Assembly: GCA_032821775.1 (NCBI GenBank) | Contig: JAVLRN010000008.1 | Location: forward strand, 744,001-808,000 | Source of the DNA: Sanguinoderma infundibulare | Lineage: Eukaryota > Basidiomycota > Agaricomycetes > Polyporales > Polyporaceae | Length of the DNA stretch: 64,000 nt | Reading direction: 5' to 3' | In this document: positions 1-10,062 of the stretch, one piece after another | How the letters are laid out: every line of letters begins with the position of its first letter | Position numbering within the stretch: the stretch's first letter is position 1 | Program-made: the position numbers and the translations under genes | The notes under the pieces: model-generated | Told to the model about the DNA's origin: nothing | Database searches by the model: none | What the model saw: only the letters and a program-made list of their open reading frames with translations

Positions 1-680
1 TCTGACATACTCGTTCCTCCAGGGGCTCTGGCGAACCAGAACGTCAACGCCAAGATTACGGTGATCGTGGTCGGCAAGCGCCACCACGTTCGCTTCTTCC
101 CGCAGCGGAGGGACGATGGGGACAGGAGCGGCAACTGCCCAGCGGGGACTGTCGTCGACCGCGACATAACGCACCCCACCGAGTTCGACTTCTATCTGCA
201 GAGCCACGGTGGATAAGTACCTTCACTTTGCGCTCAGTAAACCTTTAACTGACACGATCTCTCTTTTGGGTATATACGCTTCTCGGGACATCTCGCCCTG
301 CGCATTACAGCGTCCTCTACGACGAGAACGGGTTCACCCCAGACGCGTTGCAGACGCTCTCGTTCGCGCTCTGCCACGTCTATGCGCGCTCGACACGCTC
401 CGTGTCCATCCCCGCGCCTGTGTACTGTGAGTGCTTTTGTCGTTCTCAAGACTCGGACCGTGCGGGCGCTGACGAACATCCCTCTCGCGTGCCACTAGAT
501 GCGGACATTGTGTGCGCGCGGGCGAAAAACCACTACAGCCCGGACCGGGAAGGCAGGTTCGACCTTGGCGAGTTGGGGACGCAGCTCGGGTCGGCCGACG
601 CTGAGCGCCAGCTCGAGGCGTTCCGCGCGAACTTCAAGCAGCTGCACGCGAACACGAAGAAGGTGATGTACTTCTCCTAA
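1..680 (+). CDS. Argonaute, C-terminal end of the PIWI domain (5' end outside window)
   Basis: Exons read as about 23-212, 278-426 and 499-680. Bases 1-22 look like the 3' end of an intron (CTGAC branch site, then CAG). The protein shows hallmarks of the Argonaute PIWI domain: [12 protein letters not shown], then a [15 protein letters not shown] stretch, [20 protein letters not shown], and an ending with [26 protein letters not shown]... to KKVMYFS. PIWI nucleases bind guide RNA and cleave or silence target RNA. The catalytic His of the DEDH-type site falls in this segment (the PAHY or HPTEFDF region), but the two upstream Asp lie outside the window. The first junction fits only as an AT-AC intron (213-277); the second is GT-AG (427-498). 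The identification is firm, but paralogue class and activity cannot be judged from the tail alone. Confidence 0.93.
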
Positions 681-1647
681 GCAAGCCAGTCACCACCCCC
701 TGTTCAAGTGGAGGTCAGGGTGAGACTCGTCGCGTCGTAGAGTTGCCGTCTGTTGCATGTGTTGTCCCCTCCTTCCAAGTTGTCTTGTCTTTTTGCTATC
801 CTCCGTCGTTTGCATCCCCGCCTGTTAGACTTGTTCTCGTCATTGTGCATTTTGTGTTTTGTATCCATGCCCATATCCCCCGTCGAACGCATCTCGTGCT
901 CCTTATGATCACTATGCCTTGCATGTCGTATGAAATTTATGTGCCCTTCGTTCTGGATCATGTTTCAGGTGGAGTGCAGTCTGTGTGTGCGTTGGCGACG
1001 GTACGGGGACCAGGGCGACTCTATCCCCATGGAAGTCTTCAAGCATGAACGTAGCGTCGACCGTCCCGAAGAGGCCATGCACGCACTTGTTGCTTGATTC
1101 TCCTTGTCGGAGCACGCAGTTGTCGCTAAAGTCTCCTTGTCCGATGGGCCGTATACGGCGGAATTGGGTGGGGTTGAACTTGAATGTGCTCGCCGTGGGT
1201 GCATCCGTTGGTACCTAACGCTCTTGATCCCGACTGCTCGCACACGATAGCCGACTGCGGCTCTCTACACTCGACAGTGTTCATGCACACGGCGGCAGTA
1301 GACGATAGAAATATAAGATGAAGATGCGGCTGGACGATAATACAGGGTAGATGGAGACACGCATATATGACGCCGAATACATTGCAGTCCGTGCAATAAA
1401 TGATGGTCAACGCGTCGTGTCTGCGCAGAAAGTAACCCAAGTCCAACAAGAGCGGAGAAAAACGGAAGGCATGAATGGAAGGTACAGACGGAAGACGGAT
1501 AGGAAGGTAGCACGACAGCGGGGATAGGGCATGGCGGCGAGAAACGACGATCGGTCTCCGGCAGAGACGAGAAGCACCGGTCGAATGTCGAGGGTATCGC
1601 AAAAATGGCGGTCGCGGCAAGTTTGCCCACCGATGTGCACGGAAGCC
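681..1647. other. Intergenic; 3' flanks of Argonaute and FunK1 relic
   Basis: Only short overlapping frames on both strands, with no recognisable domain or conserved motif. It probably holds the 3' UTR of the Argonaute gene and the 3' flank of the minus-strand kinase relic. Confidence 0.5.
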
Positions 1648-2854
1648 TTACCGTGACGATTTTGCAGGCTTGACAGGCAGAGTCCGCGCGGCGGGGCGCG
1701 TCCGGCGCGTCCGGGTGCGCATGCGGGAGACGGTCGAACGCTCGGGACCCGTGGTCCGCCGCCTCTTGTTGCTCGTGCTCGTCGTGCTCGAAGCTGGTGG
1801 CGCCAGAGAATCCGCTGGTCTCCGATCATCCGTGCTCCAACCCCGATGGTCGAGCACGTGGACCATATAGCTCAGGAAGAACTTGTGTTCCGCGACCTTC
1901 GAGGCGAGCTGGATGTCGTCGGGGGTGGGAATGCAGTGAAGGGGAATCTCGTCATCGTCATCGACCTCCCGGTCGACGTTAGGGATTCCGGGCGCAGGCT
2001 GATCCAAAGTCGTTGGCGCCGGCGGGACGTGACTATCTCCATCGCAATTGATGAAGGGGGACGGCGACCAGCGCTGTGTGGGGAAGAGCGCGAGAGAGGC
2101 CTTGGTCCATTCGTATTGTAAGACCTTGTAGTGCGCTCGCAAGGACTTGAGCATTTGGGCCAGAAGGACGTCCATGGGAGAGTAGAACCGCAAAGGTTTA
2201 TAAGGGATCTAAGTGTAAAGCGCGCCCAGAGATTCCATGATTACCGATTTCTGACCGCATGGGAACATGCATCCGGGGCCATCGTAGGCGTCGAAATAGG
2301 CGCGTACGAAGGAGGATATTCCCTCGCAGTTGGAGTCGAGGTACCGAACGGCGTAGTAGACGAGGACGTGGAAGAATGACTCCAGTTCGTAGGAGATTCG
2401 GACGGGACTCTTTAGGTCCGTGAGGAGGTTCACAGACATGAACTGGTAAGTTCCCTTGGTACGAGACGTCAGCCGCCGTATTTCCCTCATCAAAACATGG
2501 AACATGGGATAGCGTAATGATGGCCGCCCCTGAAAAAGGCCGCGTCTATACTGTTCGCCGCCTTGAGGATAATATCGCAAGGGTCGCGTTCGTATCGCGA
2601 GATCCTAGACTCTTGACCAAGGTTCAAGCCGTTGACCGCTCCGATCTGTAACCTAGCTTAGCGCAGTTACAACAAGCAGAGCACACTGGCACACGCACGA
2701 AAAGGTCTGCAATAGTGTAGTCCATCATACGATCGGCGTCTTTGAGAGGCTTGAAAGGGTTCTTTGGCATCCGCCTCATACGAGATGTGCAAGCGGAGGA
2801 CGCGAGGAACTCGTAACGAAACTCGTCAAGTTCAAGCTGAACAGAGGTCGCCAT
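1648..2854 (-). pseudogene. Fungal-type protein kinase (FunK1) C-terminal relic
   Basis: The segment 2580-2209 encodes the activation-segment and C-lobe signature of FunK1 kinases: a TSRTKGTYQFMSVNLL stretch followed by ISYELESFFHVLVYYAVRY, then a CG-QK-IMES motif. The frame continues through TAG at 2211-2209 into KPLRFYSPMDVLLAQMLKSL and a basic, Ser/Thr-rich tail ending at 1648. The TAG is either a nonsense mutation or part of a very short intron. The N-lobe and the catalytic HRD and DFG regions are missing. Upstream, an ATG at 2854-2852 opens a short exon (start MATSVQLELDEF) with a GTGCGT donor, but it shows no kinase motif and I could not join it in frame with confidence. FunK1 proteins are an expanded agaricomycete family of largely unknown targets. 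Without a catalytic loop this copy is probably inactive. Confidence 0.65.
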
Positions 2855-2890
2855 GGTCGACGGAACTTGGGGCAGTGAAGTTCGGTGAGA

Positions 2891-2950
2891 GGCAGGGTCT
2901 GGGAGGCGGTGGTGGTTGGAGGCAGGGTCTGGAATACAGTGGTGGTTGGA
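2891..2950. repeat. Two tandem 30-bp units
   Basis: Bases 2891-2920 and 2921-2950 are two 30-bp copies that differ only in a short central stretch; both begin GGCAGGGTCTGG and end TGGTGGTTGGA. They lie just upstream of the short exon of the FunK1 relic, in what would be its 5' flank. Confidence 0.8.
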
Positions 2951-3250
2951 GTCCGACTTGCGAGCGATCTGGTAGTTCAGGGTAGGCCAAATAGGTTTAT
3001 AGACGCCCTTCACTCCGAGCCGCCCGAAGTACTCATCCCTCTGCCATGAATTGCGTGCTACTAACTACCGCGAGTTCACATTGAACTTTGTGAAAGCCAT
3101 GCACCACGAGCGAGGCGGCGGTCATACATATCCATCTGAAGCAAACGATCTGTGAGACCGGGTTTCCAGCTTAAGGGTGGACCATCCCGCACCTGTCAGT
3201 GTATATGTGGACCTGCGCCTTCGGGCGTTGTCTACCTCATCCATCCAACC

Positions 3251-4474
3251 TTAGATGTTCAAACCAGCCAAATCCTCGGTCAAATCTTCTATCCCCTTTG
3301 AAACCTGAGCCTCGACCGGCAGTAGAATGTATTCTGCATCCTTCTGCCTGTCCGACTCATCTCCTGGCAGATCATCTTCGTCGTCTTCGTCCACGGAAAC
3401 CCGCCCGTTGTTCAAGCGTCACCGACAACGCCTTTACCCCATCGCTGTCTAGGTCGCTGTTCCAAGCCAAGCTGAGGGTCCGAAGAGACAGCACGTGGGC
3501 GGCCACGGCATCGGATAATGCCCCGTATGAAGAATCGTCCATGTCGTTGTTCTCAAGGATGAGCGTCCGCATCCGAGGAAGCTTGTTGGCAGAGAGTGTC
3601 CGTATGAGCGCGTCGACCGCCTCCTGCGGCAGGCAGCAATCGGACAAGTCAACGAACTCCAGCTCGGCCGCGGTCTCGAGGAGGCCAATGGCCTCCTCCC
3701 ACCCGCGTCTCTCCGGCTTGTCGTCGCCCTCGTCGAGTGCTTCAGTGGAGACCATGTCGCGAAGGCTGAAGTAGCGTAAATGGAAGCAGCCGAGGAGTCC
3801 GCGCACGATCGCCGAAGATCCGGCCTCGCGGATACCGTTCTCGACGAGCTTGACCTGGCGCAGGTTCGTGTGATCGCATCACCGCAGACCGAGGCAGCCC
3901 CGTCCTCGAGCCAGTTCCGCCCGCATATCAAGACTCGCAGGTTGGAGGGCGCGCCGTCGTCACGGCTGAGCCTCGCAGACTGAATCAGGGCTTTTGCGAC
4001 GATCGCGCCGGCCTCGGGGCCAAACCCGTTGTCGCACAACTTGATGACCTGGAGGGATCTATGGTGAGTGAGAAGCGGGACGAGAGGCTCCACCACGCGC
4101 ACCCAGAAAGTGTTCCCGCTCAGGTTGAGCAGTGGGCAGCTGTGAAGTCCGCTGCAGATGGAGGTGAGGGCCGGCGGGATCTCGTCGATCGTCCTAGTGG
4201 CAAAGATGTCGGACAATCCTGCGACCTGAAAACGAGAGCGGGGTGTCAGTTGTGAGCAATGTATTTGTATGAATCAAGAAGATGGAATGTTCCTTGAGGG
4301 ATTCCACCTTGGAAAAAGTTCCGCCCAAAGCCTCGGCCGCTCGACCCCGAAGGTGTTGTAGGCGAGGTATACCTCCTCGATCGATTCCAAGTCCAAGTCG
4401 TTGAAGAGAGGTTCAACATCTGATCGTGTCTCCAATTTGAGCTGACGGCCGCGAATGTCGAAGACTGTGGTCAT
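3251..4474 (-). pseudogene. Decayed Ran GTPase-activating protein (RanGAP/Rna1) gene
   Basis: RanGAP stimulates GTP hydrolysis by Ran in the cytoplasm and sets the direction of nuclear transport. The reading starts at ATG 4474-4472 (MTTVFDIRGRQLKLETRSDV), continues through leucine-rich repeats including ICGRNWLEDG, NLRQVKLVENGIREAG and LILENNDMDD, and ends in the acidic tail (VSVDEDDEDDLPGDE... to DLAGLNI, stop at 3253-3251). It cannot be read through. There is a one-base loss near 4340. The expected first donor near 4292 reads AAG|GAACAT instead of GT, although branch site and acceptor (TTTTCAG, near 4217) survive. There is a shift with a small deletion near 3866-3875, and another with loss of about ten codons near 3405-3420. 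Segment order and most residues are otherwise kept, so decay is fairly recent. RanGAP is essential, so an intact copy should exist elsewhere (inference). Confidence 0.85.
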
Positions 4475-4692
4475 GGTAAGGAGTCAAGCTAGTCAAGCTC
4501 AAGCTCAAGCTCGACATCGTCACTGCCATTTGTCTCGGGCGCTAAACGCCTGCGCCTCCATGGGGTTTGCGCGAAATCCATAAGAATAGGATACAATAAC
4601 CAAGAAAGGGGTTTCTGAATAATCCATTCCAGGCCTACAACTACTAATGCACGTCCGACATACATCTCCTCGCACCCATTCACGTCCATCGG

Positions 4693-7458
4693 TCACTGCT
4701 GCTGCGCCTGCGCCTCCTCGTACTTGTCGAAGGCCTCCAAAGTGATGCTCGCTAGAAAGCAGGGGATGCTCCCCCGCTCGTCGACCCAGTACCGCTTCGT
4801 CTGCAACAGGTTCTCGGAGCGCCCCACGTCCAAGCTCATTATCCCAGGAGTGTCTGTGGGCTTGAAGGTGACAACCGTGTTGAGGTCGAACTGCGACCTG
4901 ACGTGGACGCCGCCTTCCGACGTGAAATTCAGCTTGACGCCCAGGAGCGCTGCGGTCGTCTGTCGAAACTCTTCGCTCTTCATGCCGTACATCTCCGCAT
5001 CAAACCACATCAGCATCTCGCAAAACGGATCCGACGACAACACATACCTGCTTCAAGCGATTGTACCTCTTTGTCGCGAGCCGTCCGTCCTCCTCCGCCT
5101 GCAGCTTCTCGGAAAGCAAGACCTCGTAGCTCTCGCGCAGCACGAAGTGACTAGCATTCTCATCGTGTCCTGAGCCGGGCACGCCGTTGTCCTCGAGGTC
5201 TTTCACCCGCCGCATCAGCGCCTCGTTCTCACCCCGGAGGCGGTCCATTGCCGCCTTGCTCAAGTCCTCCCACTGCTGCGCCGGGTTACCAACGAGGGAA
5301 AGCACACGCACACCGGGAGGCAGGTGTCGGCCCCCGCCGATCTCGCCACCCAGGTCGAAAAGCTCCTGCTCAAGCTCCTCGATCCTCTCGAGCAGTTTCT
5401 CGCTTTCAGACTGGGCCTCCTTCAATGCTGGCGTGAACAAGAGTAAGTCATCTGAGGCAAGGGAGCGAGGAAGGACCGAACCTTCCTCGGCCTGTTCCTG
5501 GGTAGCACGCGCTTCCTGGAGTTGGGTCTCAAGCTGCTGCTTCGCCTGGACGTCCTCGACGGTGATCGGATTCGCCCGCGTGTCCTCGAGCTTGGCTTCC
5601 AGTTCCGAGATCATCGCCTTCTGGTTCTCCACCAACGTCTCGAGATCCTGGATGAGCTGCAACGTGTCACCTTCCGGCTTGACCACACCGTTTGCAGTTT
5701 CCTCCGCGCGGAAGCTGACCTGCGGGATAAGGCTTGAGATGTGATCCATCGTGCCGAGCGCAAGCAAGACTCACCAGCATTTTTCGCAAGAAGCCGACTT
5801 CGCGCTCAACTAGAGCTGTCTTATGTTGGCTGCGCATCGCCTTTTTCTTCAAGTCGTGCACGTCATCGCGGAGCTTCTGGACGGTTTCCTGGGTCTGTGC
5901 CTCGCGCGTCTGGAGTTCGGATAGCTCCTGCTCGCGGCGCTGGAGGAGCGCGAGGTTCGAACCATGCTCTTCCATGAGCTGCGTATACGTCAGCCGTAAG
6001 TTAGAAAGGCTCTGTGTCACGGAGACCGGTGTCTTCGAAGGAGCGGTGGGCTGCGCGGATGAGGAGGCCCTGTGCGTGCGTCAGTTGCGGTGCTTAGATT
6101 GAGCATAAGGATATGCGCGAACGGCGAAGGGAGAGCTCGATAGTCCCTGCAGTGGGACTGGAAAGCGCGCGTTGCGCACCTCCCCGCCACCGCAACCCCG
6201 CCGCCCGTTAAACTCAAGGCCACCCCCCGACAAGAAGCGTTGTAATTTAATGTCACCGGGCCATCAGCGCGGCGAAGCTCAAGGGGTCGGATGGCTGATA
6301 GCGCGAAAATGGCCACCACTGGCAAGGTAGGCCATAATGTGCACATCGAGAGGCTATTCGGTTCCAAAACAATGAACTCCAGTACCCCGGGCGACTTCCG
6401 CTTCTGCCGTTCGGGTGGAGAACCGTAGTCACAATGGAAAGGACGCACCATTCTTGCCGTTCCCTCCTAGCGGCGTCCAGCTCCGCTTCCAGCTTCACGA
6501 CCCGCTCGCGCAACTCTTCCGCGCCGCGAAGCTTGCGTTCCAACTCGCGTTTCTGCTCCTTGAGCACCTCGACGCTCTCCTGCTTGCTGCTAAGGGTCTT
6601 GATTTGCGCGGACATCGTTGTCTTGTCTCTCTCCAGCTCGCGCATATACTTGTGCTGTCGGTGAAGCTCGTTCTGGACCACCGCCAAGTCCTCGCCCCGT
6701 CCCTGGTTGAGGGTGACGCTATTCTGTGTCAAGCTGAGGTCATCGAATTGGGCTTGTAGCTCATCCAATGCGCGGGCGCGGTCATCTGCTAGACGTTGGG
6801 ACTGTTCCAATTGGCTTTCTAGGAAAGCGACTTGGCGGGTGAGGGTGGATAGCTGAGAGTTCTGGCTCGAGATGGTCTGGGATGTACTCCTGTTGAGGTT
6901 CGTGTGTTCGTCTTCGAGGTCGACGAGCTGTTCTCGCAAGGCCAGGAGCTGGCTGCGAAGGGAGCGGAGCTCGCTGTCTGCCTTCCTCTGCAGAGACGCA
7001 TTCAACGCCCTGCGTTGAGGCGAACGAGGGATTGCGTACCTTTTCTTCGAGGTGCTCTTCGCGTTCACGCTCCTTCTCCTCCCGCTCCTCCTTCTCGCGT
7101 TCCGCCAGCCATATCCGGTCGTCCTCAAGCGTGCGGATGTTCCTCTCAAGGTCCTTCACCTTGGACTCAAGTTCGAGTTTTCTGGTTACGGCTGTCGTGC
7201 GAGTTCCCTCGGTCTTTCCGTGGGCCATGTGGGAGGCGAATGCTTGAGTACGTTGCTGTCGCTTGGCGGTAGACAGTTGGGGGTCTGGGATGGCCAACAT
7301 GATGAGTGTCTTTGTCCGGAACTCCACTCAGAACACTCACCGCGCTCGAGCTCTGCAGCGAGAGAATCGCGCTTTATGGCACTGCTGCGTGGAATGGATG
7401 ATATGGATGGTATGAAGGACCTGGAGGCCGGTGTCGAGAACTTGTCGCCCTTGTTCAT
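4693..7458 (-). CDS. MAD1: MAD1, spindle assembly checkpoint coiled-coil protein
   Basis: Exons (minus): 7458-7341, 7284-7040, 6987-6449, 6069-5775, 5719-5482, 5427-5048, 4992-4693. Phases agree and give 704 aa. Mad1 recruits Mad2 to unattached kinetochores and is anchored at nuclear pores. The protein has a Ser/Pro-rich N terminus (about residues 1-40), then nearly continuous heptad-like coiled coil to about 605. It ends in the compact Mad1 C-terminal domain, with FRQTTAALLGVKLNF, GGVHVRSQFDL and the family ending GSIPCFLASITLEAFD. Length matches fungal Mad1 (about 650-750). The third intron (6448-6070) is 379 nt, unusually long here, with a normal GTGCGT donor and CACAG acceptor. The gene is divergent from the DUF262 gene; their ATGs are 144 bp apart. 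Coiled-coil proteins are easily confused, but the C-terminal domain makes the assignment reasonably specific. Confidence 0.85.
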
Positions 7459-7602
7459 CGTGGTGGTCGGTGGCGAGGGGGATGTGCGCCTCGTCGGCGC
7501 GTGCGTTCACAGGAGGACGCGGAGCGCGTTACTGGCGCCCACTCTTTGTTTCCGCCCACGTCCTCTCCTCCTCCGGTTCCCCTCGCCTTCCTCCCCTTCG
7601 TT
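7459..7602. promoter_or_regulatory. Shared divergent promoter region of MAD1 and the DUF262 gene
   Basis: Only 144 bp separate the two start codons, so both promoters and 5' leaders must overlap here. The plus-strand part is pyrimidine-rich just before the DUF262 ATG (CCTCGCCTTCCTCCCCTTCG). I see no TATA box. Confidence 0.5.
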
Positions 7603-9813
7603 ATGAGCTCGTCATCTGACCTGTCTGACTTCGGAGATGATGATGAGGAGGTCTCGCTGTCGAACAACAAAACCAGCAAGTCGAAGTCGAAGACTAGCGC
7701 GAAAGGGACGGAGTCGAACTACAGGATTCGCGGCGCACTGCGGCCTCCCAGGGCAACGACTTATACCTGTCAGGCACTATATGGTGCGTATAGATTTTAT
7801 TTATACTACGTCGATCTCATGGTCTCGCGAACAGACCAGATTCATGCGCAGGACATTGACCTGCAACCGGAATACCAACGCGGTAGCGTGTCCACACTTA
7901 GGAGATGAACTTTTGCCCTGATATCTCCTGTTCCAGATGTTGTCTGGCCGGAAACCAAGCAAATAGGTATGTCGTTATCGCCGGCTGGAACTTCCGGGGC
8001 TGAGTTTTGCCACAGGTCTCATTGATTCCATCTTCCGTAACTTCTACGTCCCACCGGTCATCTTCGGTATGTGCCAGACTCTCCCTCTTGCCACGTCTTC
8101 AACTTCCGGGTACAGTCGTGAACGCCATGGACGACGGAGGAGAGCGCCGCGTGTGCGTGGACGGGAAGCAGCGGTTGACTTCAATCTACAGGTGCGCCGT
8201 CGTTTCCCGTGTGGTCATGTATGCGTCCGCTTACGTCTGCCTTCCCTTCCTTCAGGTTCATAGGTGGCGAAGTAAGTCCATGTGGGTCTTCCTCGCGAGT
8301 GTGGCGCTGACTTGAGCGTTCGCTGCAGATTCCTTGTGAGCAATCCTGTATCGTGCGCGTATAGCCCGGGCTGATGTGCTTATCTGACTTGTTCAGTTAA
8401 AGATGCGTGAGTCCAGTGCTCGAGTTCTGTTATCTGACTCTCGGGTGTGTTGACATGATCGTGTGCAGATTCACCGGAGAGAAGTTCGTTTTTAAGGAGA
8501 CCGGCAAGATTAAAGCCCAACTGTTGCCGGACAGATACAGGAAGTTGTTCCTGAATAAGCAGATCGTATGTGGCTTTCGTTGTAAGCACGGCGGTCATAT
8601 CTGACAAGTCGTGTAAAGGTCTGTATGGAATACACTGACATCACAACTGACAACGAACGAGAGATCTTCCAGGTAGTGTTCATCTGTCATCCACGTTGTG
8701 CTTGATTGACGCCTCCATTCAGAGGGTTCAGCTGGGTATGGCGCTGACACCAGCAGGTACGCCTTCTCTCGCTCTAAATGTCGATATCGAACTCATCGAC
8801 GCTTGCAGAAAAGCTGCAGGCCATCACGGGTCCTCAGGCCAACTTCGTCAGATCGCTGCTCGACAAATACGTTGCATACGAGCTCGCGAACAATATCCCA
8901 TGGGATACTAGCCGCGCCAACGACTTCCGCGGCTTAGCCATGGCCGTATACACCTTGTCTAGGTGGCCCAAACTCACCACCCTCCCTTCTCTTTCGGTGG
9001 TCGAAGCGTGGCTACAGGAACCTGACGAGCTCGACGAAGATTTCTGCGAAGACGTGCATAACACGTACCGTATCTTCTGTGATATGGCGAAGGACCCGAT
9101 ACTCAACAAGCCGTTTTGGCTGGCTGGAATCAAGAAGGTAGCGCCACTGGAGGTCATCGCCACCACGGTCCTCATCCACGCCAACAAGCTCAAGTTGACG
9201 ATGGCACAACTATCGGAAGCCATTGGGCTCATGCGGAAGGATGTCAGGAAATCGGAGAAGGATATTCGGCAGAACTCACGGACAATGAAGATCATCCTGA
9301 CGTTCTTGAAGGACTTGAAGGCCAACAAGCTGAAGCCGGATCCGACATCGCCAGTCGCCTTCGAGTGCTCGTCCGTAGTTTCTCAGGCGAAAACGAAACG
9401 GAAGAGGCCTGTTAACGCTTCTTCCGACGACGGTGCGTTTCACTCAGTCCCATTCACAACATCAATAACTTCATATTCCTACCCTCGTAACAGAAAGTCG
9501 GCCCTCCCCCGCACTACGCACCCCTGCCACTGCATCTCAACCCTCAACTTCCGCCACCAATACTCCAATAATATCCCCTCGTCCGCCTCCGACGGCACCA
9601 GCCGCCCATCGCCTAAATGGCACAGGACTTCCACCACGCCCCGCTGTACCCATACCTCCACCGATCTCGACTCCACGATCCGACACACTTAGCCAGACTC
9701 TCATGGCCCGCGTGATGACGACAGCGAGTCAGGCGTACGATCCCAGTCGAGATCCCCGAAATCCTGCGTATCAACCGCCACCAGGCGCGGGGCAGACATG
9801 GCTTCGGAGATGA
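7603..9813 (+). CDS. DUF262 (GmrSD N-terminal-like) protein
   Basis: Thirteen exons: 7603-7783, 7835-7882, 7937-7966, 8016-8066, 8116-8191, 8256-8271, 8329-8335, 8397-8406, 8469-8565, 8619-8672, 8723-8756, 8809-9432, 9494-9813. Phases agree throughout; 515 aa. After an acidic Ser-rich start (residues 1-40) comes a DUF262 domain: LQPEYQRDVVWPETKQIGLIDSI, FYVPPVIF and the signature VCVDGKQRLTSIYRF (usually DGQQR), followed by EREIFQRVQLGMALTPAEKL. In bacteria, DUF262 forms the N-terminal half of GmrSD-type modification-dependent restriction enzymes, where it binds or hydrolyses nucleotide. Fungal members are uncharacterised. No HNH (DUF1524-like) nuclease half is visible. The region after about residue 205 is helical, and the last 110 residues are Pro/Ser/Thr-rich and probably disordered. 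Three exons are only 16, 7 and 10 nt, yet all are needed to keep the domain in frame. Confidence 0.88.
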
Positions 9814-10062
9814 GCCTTCCGGTACTTCCTGTGTTTGACGTGCATATCGTCCTTACCTTTGCCCGTGCCTTAGCTTGCGTTTGACCCACAGTTATGTAGT
9901 AATAATAGCTCTATCAACTACATCCGGGATTGTATTGCACTAGATTAGCCTCCCAAAGTCGCAAAAGTACATGGTCGGTTAAGGTAAGAAGGAGTATCAG
10001 TATTAACTGCTGAAACGAACTCTACGGCTTAAAGTGTCTCTCCACGCTCACTGTTGCCCACG

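Noticed and set aside
213..277. Reading the Argonaute intron as a minor-spliceosome (U12) intron
   Set aside because: The donor ATAAGT lacks the U12 consensus ATATCCTT, so a U2-type AT-AC intron is the safer reading despite a U12-like TTAAC.
1126..1620. Open frame of 164 codons on the minus strand
   Set aside because: No motif or splice structure; probably the 3' flank of the kinase relic.
4693..7458. Dynactin, kinesin or another generic coiled-coil protein
   Set aside because: No CAP-Gly or motor domain; the C-terminal GSIPCFLASITLE domain points to Mad1.
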